From Hippopus hippopus (taxonomy: Eukaryota; Mollusca; Bivalvia; Cardiida; Cardiidae): a stretch of DNA of 64,000 nucleotides. The stretch covers positions 38,886,011-38,950,010 of the forward strand of contig OX328096.1 in assembly GCA_946811185.2 (NCBI GenBank), read 5' to 3'. Both the position numbers and the translations under genes were made by a program. This document shows, piece by piece, positions 13,301 through 26,994 of this stretch (positions are counted from its first letter, which is position 1; every line of letters begins with the position of its first letter). The notes beneath the pieces are model-generated. The model was not told the origin of the DNA, ran no database searches, and saw nothing but the letters and a program-made list of their open reading frames with translations.

Positions 13301-16300
13301 TTTCGGTTCATGTTTTCCCCATGGTCATTGTGTGAAAAAGGGTTAATTGATACTTATTACAAATATTCATACCTTTAACAACTATTCTTATGACACATTC
13401 CTCAGTCAATCTGGCATCATCAATGGCAGTGAATGTTATGTTGATACTCTACATAGAACAAGACAAAACATATGATTAGAATGAATTAAGTCATGCAAAA
13501 AGCTTTTGAAAACAATTAGACGGATGAAAAAAAAATCCTAAAAGTAAAAATGAAATCTCCATCATAAATGCCATCTCAACTTCACGACATAAAGTACGGT
13601 GTTTTATTATAGTTTCACCCTAAGTCTTTATTGGAAGGGCTAGCCAATATCTAACCTACTGGATAGCCTCTGTGATACATAATTACTTCCCCAGGTCCAA
13701 ACTCTTAACTTTTAAGCCCAACAAGCAATTTCGTTGAAATGATATCCCCCGCCGAAAAATTTACTTGACTGCATAACTTAAAATCGCTCCCAGTCGGCCA
13801 TTTTTCATCGAACCAAAAAAAAAAAAAAAAAAAAAAGTGTCTCGGCGGAATGGGTTATTGTACACATGTATAAAGTTTCAAGAAATTCTGTCCAATGGTA
13901 TTGGAGATATTCTCCCGGATGGACACACGGACGGACGGACGGACAACGCTAAAACTATATCCCTCCGCCTTTGGCGGGGGATAACAAAAAAATGTCTGAA
14001 CTGCCCATATTCAAAGTGTTTGCAGATGACTAACTAGATGTGGCTGAAATTATGGAATTTGTCCTTGAAGGGCAAGAAAACATTTTAGGAATAGAAACTG
14101 CTGATTACCAGCATTTTCTTCTTTACCCACAGCAGTTTTTTTTTTAGATGTTTTCTTTTCCAGGTTTGCTAAAATACAGATTGTTGGGTATAGGATTAAA
14201 CCAAGGCAGCTATGCAACTGAAATACATTCTTTTACTACCTGGTTGCTCATCAAATGTAACAATGACCATCTTCCCCATCAGGATTCAAACCTTTGAGTC
14301 CCAACTCTGTAGCAGATTATATAAATATTTGATGTATTTTTTTTTTGTCAGTTACTTTCAAGTGGTCTTCAAGTCATCAACAACTCTAACACTTAATGAA
14401 ATAAAATTTGAAAATCCTGCCCAGTATTTGGCTATCAAGTCAATAACATTTCTAGCAAAGAATCCTTCAACAAAACTAATCCCTGTTCTAGTGAGCCTGA
14501 ACAAAAAGGATTTCGAAAACATCACAGGAATAGGAGAAACTCTGGTTGGAAGTATTTTTCCCTTTTCACACAATAATTATTATCCTTTCAAAAAAAACAA
14601 ACCCCATCATATGAGCCACATTATATTTTATGTTTGCATATATTTTCAATCAATCCTTTATCAAACAATCCTGAGTTTAACTCTTTACCACACAATCCCG
14701 ACTTTTAACGACCCTTAAAAGAAGCCTTTTAAAAACATTGTGGGAAAAGGAGAAAATGCTGGTAACCAGCATTTTCTCCTTTTTCCCACAATGTTTTCTA
14801 CCCTTCCCAAAACAAATTTCATTTCTTCAGTCACCTTTGTTTTGTCGTCTGCAAATGCTTTCAACTTGGACCAGTCTGAAATTTTGTCGTTTGGTAAAGA
14901 GTTAAACGACCTACTGACCCATAGAAAAATTACTTCAAAAATCCTTTTGGGAAAAAAGAAAAAGCTAGTAACAGCATTTTCTCTTTTTCTAATTGTTACA
15001 ATGCTTTCTATCCTTTCAAAAACAATCTCATCATTCTAGTCATATTCAATTATGTTGTCTGAAAATGCTTTCAAATTGGACAAATCCCAAATATTTTGTG
15101 TGTGGTAAAAAGTTATAAGTCTAAAAACTTTATCACCTAAGAAAGAGTTATTCCTTTACCACGAAATCCAGAGTTTAAGGTCTACGGCCCCTAACTCTCA
15201 TATTAAAAGATGGAAGCTGAAGACATTGGCCGAATAGCCTTTACGAAAACATTGGTGTTACACAATATTTACCAATGAGTTAGGGGTCATAATCCTTCAA
15301 CGATCCTGAAGAAGGTTTACCAGCAGTCCCTCCTCTTCCTACACTACTTCCTTCACAATCAAAGCCAGAAATCATCATTTAAGCTTTTTTTTTTTTTCAT
15401 CTGCAAATGCTTTCAATTTGGTCGAGCCTAAAAAAGTTTCATAAGTTCAACATGAAACTGTCTTGGGTATGTCTTTCCATTCATTTGTATTGAAACAATA
15501 CTATATACTGTGACACGGTAATAAATGGTACCATAAGCTACTTATCTCTATACTAGATACAAAATTTCAGACCTGTCCATATTGAAAACATTTGCAAACA
15601 ACAAATTGAAGATGACAGAAATAATGGAAACTGTCTTTTAAATGGTAGAAAAATGCTGTGGGAAAAAGAAAGTTCTGATTACCTGCATTTCCTCCTTTTC
15701 CCAAAATATTTTTAAAAGACTTCTCTGTCAGGGTCATTTAACTTTCCCAAATGACAAAATTTTAGACTGGTCCAAATTGAAAGCATTTGCAGACGACAAA
15801 TTGAACATGACTCAAAAACTAAAATTTGCTCACAGAAGGATAGAAAACAGTGTGGGGAAAGGAGAAAATGCTGGAAACCAAAGGAGAAAATGCTGGTTTC
15901 CAGCATTTTCTCCTTTTCCCTGTGTTTTCAGAAAGCTTTCTCCTTCAGGGTCGTTAAAACCTGTGATTGTTTAGGAAAAGAGTTAATGTTTGTGTGGTAA
16001 AGATCTAGGGACTTTTCACAAATAAATTTGATCAAGAGAATTGTAAAATACATACAAAAAAGAAAATATATGGAAAAAAGTGCAGAAAAAGAAATAATTG
16101 CTATTCAGTATAAAATTCTTACAAAGGGTCTGCCAAAAATGTACTGACTTTATACCAAACAAAAATGTTTTACCCTGTGCAAATTGAAAACATTAGCAGG
16201 CAACTAATTATATGGTACTCGAAATTAAAAAAATGTCTTTGAAAAAGTAAAAGCAATGTAAAAAAGGAAACAATGCTTGTTACCAGCATTTTCTCTGTTT

Positions 16301-19300
16301 CCAACAATATTTTTTCAGAAGCCTTCTTCCTTTTGATTGTTTAAGGTCAGAATTGTGTGGTAAAGAATATGCATAAATGAATAGGAAGATAATTAACCCT
16401 TTACCAACAATCATTTCCTTGAACATCCCTGAAGAAAAACACTTTAAACAGTAATGTAGGAAAAGATGAACATGCTGGTAACATGCACTTTAACTCTCTA
16501 CCAAAAGAAAAAATTTTAGACTTGCCGAAATTCAAGACATTTGCAGACGACAAATCTAATGTGGCTAAATGACAGAATTGTCTTCAAAAAGGTAGAAAAC
16601 ATCGTGGGAAAAGCAGAAAATGCCGGTTACCAGCAATTTCTGCTTTTCTCACAATGTTTTCAAAAGTCTTCTATCTCAGGGTCGTTAAAACTGGGGATTG
16701 TGTGGCAAAGGGTCAATTATTGTCTGCAAATTCTATCAATTTAGACTGTACTGAAAATTTTGAAGAAAGAAAGTTTTAAAAAAAATGCTACCTGATGCAC
16801 CCAAAATGGTTCTGTAAAATTTCTGGGTGATATTCTTATAGTGGGCTTGATTCCAGAATTGTCCACTGCCAGTGGTATTGGAATAGAAATGTTTACTGGA
16901 AGTGTGGCATCACTGACTGTGACAATATCTGTAGGACAATTTGTGAACTTTGGTTTCTCGTTGTCTGTTAAAGAAAAATTATCACATGCAGAAGAAAAAA
17001 ATTTGAATTTCACAATAACATCAGACAACACATGTAGTATAAAAATAATGAATAAGAGGACTTCAACTCTAAGCAGCAGCTGACCTAAATTTTCAAGTGA
17101 AAGTTGTAAATCAGAAAAGGGACACAACTGTTTCAAATATTTCAAGGTTACCTGCCCCTGTTGTATAGGTTCCCCTATTTACAGTGAACAACTAGCCCAA
17201 GTTTGAAGTGAATATCTTCAGTAAAAGGGTGAGAAAATGTGCCTTTGATGATGAAGATGCAGATGATACAGAAGATTACAGGGCTACAGCAATACCTCAA
17301 GTTTTCTTCAAAAACAGTCAAGCTAAAATTAAAATGCATAATCCAAAAGAATTGTTTCACAAAACATTAAAGACAATTACCGACAAAAAGGTAAATAGCC
17401 TTTTTCCATTCATTAAAGCAACTACAAAATCTAAACACATACCTATGCACAATGGAACAGTCCCATTCCACTGAGAAATTATCTTTCCTGGTTCTGTGCT
17501 CACAGACCTTTTTCTACGACCTTTGAAGGTCAGGAACTCAACCTCAAGATTACATCTTGAACTGCTACAGCAGTACACACAGTAGGGAGCTGAAGATGCC
17601 CTGTTACAAGTGCCAGCAGCAGCGTTTCTGCTTATCTCACATCGTCCTTCTGTTGCACATCCTTTATATAAAGTGTAGTTACCCGTCTTTCCAAGGTATT
17701 TCACCTCCGTCATGCAAACAGGCTATGTAAACATTTATAGTATATCTTAACTCTTTAACCCTTTACCAAAAAAACCCCAAGTTTTAATGACCCTGAAAAA
17801 ATTGGCCTTTGAAAAGATTGTGGCAAAAGGAGATAATGCTGGTAATCAGCATTTTCTCTTTTTCCCAAAATGTTTTCTACCCTCTCACAGACAAGTTCCA
17901 TTTTGTGAGCCACATTTTACTTGTCATCTGCAATTAATGTTTTAAATTCGGACAAGTCTAAAACTTTGTCATTTGATAAAGAGTTAAAAACACTGTTAAA
18001 CCTTGGTTATCAACATGAAACATAATAACTTAGACAAAATTATGTTACCATTTTGTGGCATAAAGAAAATCTTTTCACTCCAAGCAATTTCTCCTCTTGC
18101 TACATTATTTCCAAAAGTTGTCTGCTGCAAATAGGAAAAAGTTGGCAGTAAAGAGCAATGTGTAAACCCTTGATCACATTATTTAAACAACCTTGAGGAA
18201 AAAACTTTACAGAATTATTGTGGGAAAAGGAGAAAATGCTGGTAACAAGCATTTTCTCCTATTCCAACTATGTTTTCAATCCCCATCTAAAAAGACACCT
18301 CAGTTTGAGAAACATTTGATTTGTTGTGTGCATATGATTTCAATTTGGATCAAGTCTAAAATTTTGTCATGTGGTAACAAGTTTATTTCTGTACTCTAAA
18401 ATAGGTATAATAATCATACACAGGGTTTTCCATGATGTACAAATCCTGTGTCATTGACGCGATTTCAACTCAAATGACCTCCAAAATAAATAACAGTGCG
18501 TCATCAGTGTCGCAACTTTCCAAAATCTAAAACATCTAGGAAACTGAATAAAGCATCATAAATCCAAGTCTGTTCTTGCTTCAATATCAGACGAACACCG
18601 TTCTTTTTTTTTAACTACAGGGTTTTTTTAAGATAAAAGTTGTTTTCCGGTAATTTATTTATAGAATAAGACTGGTTTACGCATTACTGTCGTAAAGTAC
18701 ATTGGACATGTGTTGTAAATACGGGCCAACACTCGTCACAACTCGGCCGATTCCCATCATCCGAGGTATGCCGAATGACGGGCCAAGTCAAAGTCTTGGT
18801 TGGGTCCTCTGTATTTCAAAGCTTATTTCATGCAACTTCCGGGAGATAAAAGTACACATTACCAGTCTGTTCTGTTCGCGGAAAATAATGTCACGACAAT
18901 GTAAACTAGCATTCTTTTCTATCGTCTGCTTCCTACAGCTGCCGATCAAGCCATGCCAAGCAGCGATTCAGGCGAGAATGTTTCGTCCTTCAAAAATTGA
19001 AATGTAGTATTCCGTCAGAAATGGCACACAGACTTTTACGTTCTTGGAGTTTAAAGGTGAAATGCATTGTAATTTGTGCTTGGCGACGAAGAGACCCATT
19101 TATTTTGACCACCTAAGTTTAAGAAATGACCCTCAACTAATGAGGCAAGGGGTCACAATGACCCCCATTTTTTAAAGCCGAGGGAAAACCCTGGATACAT
19201 GTACAATATACTCACATTTTCCATGGGACATGATTCAAAAGTATTGACACAATCTTCATTACTCCTTGGATCATCTCCTTCACAAATATAGCACTCATGC

Positions 19301-22300
19301 ATGCCTGGCCTTGTTGTTTCTTCTGTTATACTAGTAGTGCTTGTAGTTTCTTTTGTTGGTAAAACATATGTGGAGTCTGCAACAGACTCCATGGTTACCA
19401 TCTTGGTTGTGGGTATTGAAGATACCGGTATGTCTATAATATCAATGGTGGTAGGTTGTGATTTTGTTGTCAATGGCAACTCAACTGTAGATTTGGTGCT
19501 GACCATTGTTGATGTTGTTCTAGCAGAGAATGGCATGGAAGTCGTCGTTACTGATGAGGATACGGTACCGATGGTGGTTGTTGTATCTATAAAATATGTC
19601 ACTTATTTCCCCTTGATCTTCTTTATTTCCATTATATAGACATATTTTGATACATCTTAATCCTACAATTGTTTAACCATTACAACACAACCTCAAGCTT
19701 AAACAATGCAGAAGTGAAGGGCTTCTGAAAACATTTCAGGTAAAGGAGAAAGTCCTATTTACAAGCATTTTCTCATTTTTCAACATTTTTTTCTACCATA
19801 TCAAAGACTACTCCAACCATATTTATTTGTTGTATGTAATTATTTTAAAGTGGACAGGTCGGAAGTTTTGTCATCTGGCACATTGTTAACCCTTTACAAA
19901 ACAATCCTATTTTTTAATGACCCTGCTGGTAAATGTCATTGCCTCCACAGTGTTTTTTATAATTTCTAAGACAAAATTCATATTTTGAGTAAGGGTAACC
20001 TAAAATTTGTCATTTGCAAATGCTTTCAATTTGGACCAGGTCAAGACTTTGTTGTTTGGTACAGAGTTAAAAGTATAGTGTGGCGTTATTGAACTAAGAC
20101 AATTGAAACTTTGGCACACTCTTTATCTGTTTATCACATAAAACCTCATCCGGCTGTGCATCAAACCCATGACTTATTTTAGATAATCCACTATCATGTA
20201 TTTTTGTTTTTTGGATCTCCATCCTTGTCAGATTTTGAGTGATGAGGGCATAAAGCCAAAGAAAAGAACCACAGCATGTACTGGAATTTCTATTGCTAGG
20301 CTAAATTGCAGGAAAATGACATCATTGTTGCTTAGACGTAAACTCATGGATGGCTTTTGTTTTTTCATATTTAATAAAAACAAAAAAAGTGCAGCGAAAG
20401 TAATTTAGAATAAAAAAAAAATGCAGAGATAATTTGACTTGTTCCATCCAGAAACTGTTTCATTCCACTTTCGATGTAAACGTCAAAGAGCTTTAAGAAC
20501 ACATTTTAAACCAAACTACAGCAGTTACTGTAAACATGGACCTGTGAATGGAATACCTGTAGGTTAAAGGTGATGATACAAGATACTTGTTTGTCTGTCA
20601 TTCCTTTTATGTGATAAATAGAATCTCACATTTTGTGTTTTGTATTATCATTTTTGTCAAACTCATTGAATAAAATGTGAAAGATGCTGGGCAAGGCTCA
20701 CGTCATATAACTTTAGTTGACTCATGTGATAACAAGAGGGCCATGATGGCCCTGTATCACTCCACTGGCTAATAAGTTAAAACTCAGCACACCAAACATT
20801 GCAATTGTTAGCCAATTACTTTCAAACTAGATGACATATAAAATTTTCTCTATAAAAGCCTACAAGAAAGTTATGACCCCAGGGTGAAGCCATTTTTGAC
20901 CACAGAGCTATAATTACTTGAAACCTTGTTGAGCTCCCCAAGACAAAGTCTAATACCAAATACTACATGTCTAGAATGTACGGTTATAAACAAGTAGATT
21001 TTCAAAGTTTCCTCAATAAAAGGCCCTGTAAAACATGAGACCCCTGAGACAGGGCTAATTTTGATCCCAGGGTTAAAGTTTGAACAAATTCAGAAGCGGA
21101 CTACAACATGAAGCTATGTGCCAAATTTAGTAGCCCTAGGATTTATGGTTCAGAGCAAGAAGATTTTCAGAATTTCTACTCTATAAACACTGACCCATGG
21201 GATGGGGCCAATTTTGGAAGAGGCCTTCTAGATGATAACACTCATAAAGCTTACATCTACAGCTCACGATCAGAATGCAGATTTTTAAAGTTTTCACCAT
21301 AAAAGCTAATGCAAAACTTGTGACTTGTGAGGCGAAGCTAATTAAGACCCTAGGGTTATTATTTGAATCTAGTTAGAGGTCAATAAGGAAACAATACAAG
21401 GAAAATTTGGTAGCCCTTGGTCTTATCGTTAGGAACCAGAAGATCTTTAATGTTTTCCGTATGTAAGCCCATATAAAACTTGTGACCCCTGGGGCAGGGC
21501 CAAACTTAACCCCAGGGCTAAATTTTTTGGCCATCTCAGTAGAGGCCCATAAGATAACTATACATACAAAATTTGGTAGCCCAAGGCCTTATTGATATTA
21601 CAGTTAGTCTGTATGTAAGCCCAAATAAAACTTGTACACCCAGGGGCCGGGCCAAATTTGATTCCAGGGCTATAATTTTGGCACTCTTGGTAGAGGCCAA
21701 GTAGATAAAGCTTCATGCAAAATTTGGTAGCGCTAGGCCTTATGGCTAGGTATGCGAAGATTTCTAAAGTTTTCACTATGTATGCCCATGTAAAACTTGT
21801 GCCCCTGGGGCAGGGCCAATTTTGACCCCAGGGCTGTAACTTGAAGGAACTTAGTACAGGTCTATTAGATAAAGCTGCTTGCTAAATTTGATAGCCTGGG
21901 CCTTTTGGTTTCAGAGAAGATTTTCAAATATTTCAGTATTTTTTGGGTTTGTTGCCATGGCAACAAGAGTTTTTGAAGGAATCAAATTCTTTCAAGACAT
22001 TCTGAAGAGGACCATAGCAGGATCATTTCTGTGAAGTTTCATCAAAATTGGATGGGTAGTTTCAGAGAAGAAGATGTTTCAAATAAAAGTTAGCACACAA
22101 CGTACTGCATGGACACCGGGCCATGACATAAGCCTCATGGAGCCAAAAATGATAATACATAAACACTCATGTAAGATCCTCTATTTCCATGATGACCTGC
22201 TATGTGTGGTTCTACCAGGGTCAGATGGGATATTGTAACAGTAGTCATAGTAAGCTAGTCAGTTCAGAAGATGAATCGTAACCCTTTACCACACAATCCT

Positions 22301-25300
22301 TTGTTTTAACAACCCTAAAATAGAATGTTTTTGAAAACATTGTGAGAAAAGGAGAAAATAATGGTATGGTAACTGCACAATGTTTTCTACCCTATCAGAG
22401 ACAGAAATCACCATTTGAACAACATTTATTTTGTCATCTGTAAAATACTTTCAATTTGGTCAAGTCCAAAATTTTGATATTTGGTACAGAGTCAAGATAT
22501 TAGGTTCACAGAATATGCAGATGTCTCAGTTACATCCTGTCAACCAATACTTGCATAATACAGATTCCTAGTCAAAACAAATGAGAAGTGCTCAGGAAAA
22601 AAAGGGGTATAAAACTTTAACCCTTTACCTCACAACAAAATTTTAGACCTGTCCTAAACGAAAGCATTTGCAGATGACAATATCAATAATAATAAGTACT
22701 TTGTTTTAAGAGGGTGAAAAGACTCATTTAGCTGTTCAACTAATCTCCCATGCAGCCCTCTGAAAAAAAACTTAATGTTTATATTGTACAATTAAAATAG
22801 GGATCAAGATATCCATCACAGCAAATAAAGGTAGGTACATGTACTAATTTGTGGTACCTATAACTTGGAGATAAAATGTTGCTCAAATGATGTGATTTCT
22901 GTTTGATCGTGTAGAAACATTGTGGGAAAAAGGAGAAAATGCTGGTTAACCAGCATTTTCTCCTTTTCCCACAATGTTGTCAAAAGGCTTCTTCCTCAGG
23001 GTCGTTTAAAGTCGGCATTGTGTGGTAAAGGGTTAACACATCCTTGTGATGCATTATACCAAGCAAAAATTATATGAGCCATGCTCTGTGAAAAGGGGGC
23101 TTAATGCATTTGCGAAAATTACCGACCCACGTCAGCCTGCGCAGTCCGCGCAGGCTGACATGGGCCGAAACTTTTCGTTATCTTTAAATTTTCTGCATGT
23201 CAAAAGACCAGTCTACCTCATGATTCAGTCAGTTGTTTGACAAAATGGATCCTATGGATCCATAATTAGGTGATAGCTTGCTAGGTATTATGCATCACGG
23301 AGATGCATTAAGCTCCCTTTTGCCAGAGCATGGCTCATATAATTATGGATCCATATAATCCATTTTGTCTAACAATAGACTGAATCATTAGGTGGACTGA
23401 TCCTTTGACATGCAGATAATTGATCAATAGCAAAAAGTTTCGACCAAGGTCAGCTTGCATGGATCGCTCTGGTTAATCTTTGTTGATACTTTTTGCAGAT
23501 GCATTAAATCCCGTTTTTTACAGAGCATGGCTCAAACGTTTATTTGACTGTTTCGTTGACTCTTTAACTCCACTACCTAATTTTGCAAAAGGAAACTTTG
23601 ACGACTTTCCTTTTAAAATAGAAAAATAAAATTTGTATCAGGTGAAATAAAAACAGACAAATGGAAACATTTTGGGAAAAAGGACACATTAGTTCGGAAA
23701 TGAAATGCCTAAACTTGCCTTGTACACATTTTCCATTAATATAACTCCATCCCTGGCTGCATTCTATGGTACTTCCTGTCGGTGATAATCCAACATTGTT
23801 CACCAGTAGGGGCTTACAATTTCCATTATCTGATACCAAAAGTCCAGTGTAGATCAAACATTTCAACTGTGTCAGCTCGGGCAAAAATAGCAAAGTTGCA
23901 ACACAGGCTGATATAGGACCACCATCAAACTTCACCTGGCTGCCTGCTATCTTGGTGCTAGATGCCGCAAAGACAAGTTTTACCTAAAACAACAAAAACA
24001 GCTAACAGTTAATCTTTTTCCAAACATTTCTGTGTTTTAACTACCCTGACAAAGAATGCCTTTAGACAACAATGTAGGAAAAGGAGAAAATGCTTGTTAC
24101 CAGCATTTTCTCCTTTTCCAACAATGTTTTTCTAACCTCTTAAAGACAAATCCCCCATGGGAGCTACGTCTGATTGGTCGTCTGATTGGTCGTTTAATTT
24201 GGACCACTCTAAAATTTTGTCATTCAGAAAACAGTTATTCAACTAAAGCCGTCACATGCTAACAAATACCCCCACCATTTGCCTTGACACTGCACCAGCA
24301 AAAAACTTCAAAGAGCCAATCCAAAGGCTGCTGCCAGGACATGAAAATTAGGATACTATGAGGGAAAAGTGTAGAGTTTATAAAAAATTTTAACTCCAAA
24401 AGGTTGAAAATTATTTTCCAATTTAGGGTTTCTTTTTTTCAAGATGGGGTGTCCGTGGTCGTGAGGTAGAGTGTCGGCCTCGTAATCAGAGGGTCCCAAG
24501 TTTGATTCCCAGGAGCGGGTGTCAACTTTGGGAACCTTCATTGGCCCACACACTTGGCACGAGTACTGGTGTAGTTTCCAGGAAGCAGAATCAAGAGAGT
24601 TGTAAGAACTTGTTTCTCAATTGATGTAAAATAAATATGTTTAAACTAAACTAAGATAGTTTAAATCATGTGAGTGTACATTTTTAAAACTGTCTATAGA
24701 ATATGTAACTCTTTACTAGACAACAAAATTTTAGACTTGTCAAAATTGAAAGCACCTGCAGATGACAAATTAAATGTGGCTCAAATGAAGGGATTTGTCT
24801 ATAATAGAGCTGAAAACATTGTAGAAAAAGGAGAAAATGCTGGTGACCAGAATTTTCATGAGTCCTTTTCCCACAATGGTCTCTGAATCATTCCACCGTT
24901 CATTAAAACTTGAAATTGTATGGTAAAGAGTTATGGTGTTGAAAGATTTCAATAAATTACTTTGATGCCGGGTTGGTTCATCAAATCATGTATTATACAT
25001 GCATATGCCATAAATTCTGTGTGCTGGTGGCATCATCAAGTAAATTTTTAGTATAGTATAGATCAAGATCAGACTGCACAGATGATGCAGTCTGATATTG
25101 GATTTGATTTACACTGTCCATTACAATGAAAGACATTCTAATCTTAAAAACATTTATTTGCAGCACTTATTAAAATCTCTTCTGCTCACCATACATGTGG
25201 ATTTCATGTACGTAGCATTTCATAAATTAAAAACAATCCTTGTTGTATTATGTATTTACCTGGTTTTGAAGATTTGTCAGATCTAGATTTACAAATCTCA

Positions 25301-26916
25301 CATATATCCCTTCATCCATGCAGCTTTGTTTCACATTTGGAAAAAAGTTTATTTCTATTTCCTGTTTTACAAGCTGGTCTCTTATTTGACCTTCATATTG
25401 TGCTAGACAATCATCCGTTGTATCTACACTAAGAGAAGCTTCCATCCAGTACAAGTGCTGCCGCTCTGACAAATCCAAGTCTGGAATGGTATCAATACTA
25501 GAAGCCTCAAGTCTAGTTGAGCAATCACTTAAAGAAGGGGTAGTGGTAGGTACAGAGGTGGCTACTGATACAGTAGTTGTGGTGGTGGCATCTGATGTCA
25601 TAAGTTTTGTTGTTGTTGTTGTTGTTGTGGTGTCTGACATAACTGGTTCTGTTGTTGTAGTGGTGGTATCTGATGTCAGTGCTTCTGTTGTTGTTGTGTT
25701 ATCTGGCATCACTGGTGTTCTTGCTGTTGTTGTTGCGGTAGTGGCCAAACTCTCATCAGTTGTACTGATAGTCACCAAAGAAGACTGTGTTGAAGTTGTC
25801 TCTGTGGTGCGTTCTTTTTCCAAAACTGTTGTTGTGCTGATTGCTGGTGAAATTGATGATGTAAATTGTTGCCTAGAATCAGTTGTTGTGGATGAAACAG
25901 CAGTTGTGCTTGATGTATCTAACTGAACTGGTGTAGTTGTATCTGTATCCAAGAACGACACAGTAGTTGATGATTCAAATGTTGAAGAAGCAGGTGAGTC
26001 TGAGAATGTATTATCTGTTGATGCTATGTCTGTAGCAGTGAATGATGAAGTAAACCCAGAGGATTCAGTTGTTTCTGGTATAGGAATTGTGCTAGTTGAA
26101 CTTAAACCCTTTGTTAGTGATTTTAATGTACTAGATTCTATTGTTGTTGTTGATTCAAATGTTGTAAAAGAGGATGTTGACTGATAACTTGTTGTAAATG
26201 ACTTGGATGTTTGTGATTCATGTGATGTTGTCCTGCTGGAAAAAGTGGACAGAAAGGGTACCAGAGTTGTTGTTGAACTGGGCATAGCTTTTGTTGATGT
26301 CACTGATTGACATGTGCTGCAATATACACATGTATTTGATTCCTTGTCAAATTCATACTCATCCTGACACATTTCAAGAGCAAGTGGTATTGTGAAATCA
26401 TTATCAGAGAAAGAAAATGATATATCTGAACAGTCATTGTTTATCTCCTTGACTATAGTAAAGATGGACTCCCTGAATGTCGTGTTGAAGGTGTGCCTCA
26501 CGACTAATGCACATTTTTTAACTGCTGAGAAGGGTGATGTATTGTCATGTAGAAAAAAAGGCACCTTCACTTCTATCTGAAACAATATACAACAAGCAAT
26601 TTCGTTGAAATGATATCCCCTGCCAAAAAAGACTTTTTCTGATACAAACATATTAGAGGTATTGTGTTTTGCATGTACATGTGGCCTTTTTGTTATTGGT
26701 CCATGTAGAAATTATACATTAAGCCACCTTTTTTCATGGCACAGCATTTCATTAAATAAAAAATATATAAGAGGTATATGTTTTGCATCTACATGTGGTC
26801 TTATTGTTATTTTTGTCCATAATGAGATTATACATTAAGTCCCCTTTTTCCATAACATGGCATTTAATTAAATGAAAACAAATAATGGAAATATACATCA
26901 AGCCCCCTTTTTCCAT

Positions 26917-26994
<78 letters not shown>

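Noticed and set aside
14212..14718. 168-codon plus-strand open frame
   Set aside because: Its second half runs through MITE remnants and the first half has no recognisable domain, splice context or codon pattern.
18702..19007. 101-codon frame inside the hAT-like element
   Set aside because: No transposase motif; it does not extend to the element ends and looks like chance.
24445..24520. Possible tRNA gene
   Set aside because: A- and B-box-like motifs exist but no acceptor stem pairs, and the sequence continues into a SINE body. The same holds for the head at 62240-62322.
25486..25926. A 146-codon plus-strand frame rich in valine (similar case at 19301-19639)
   Set aside because: These are antisense shadows of threonine codons (ACA/ACT) in the mucin exons on the minus strand.
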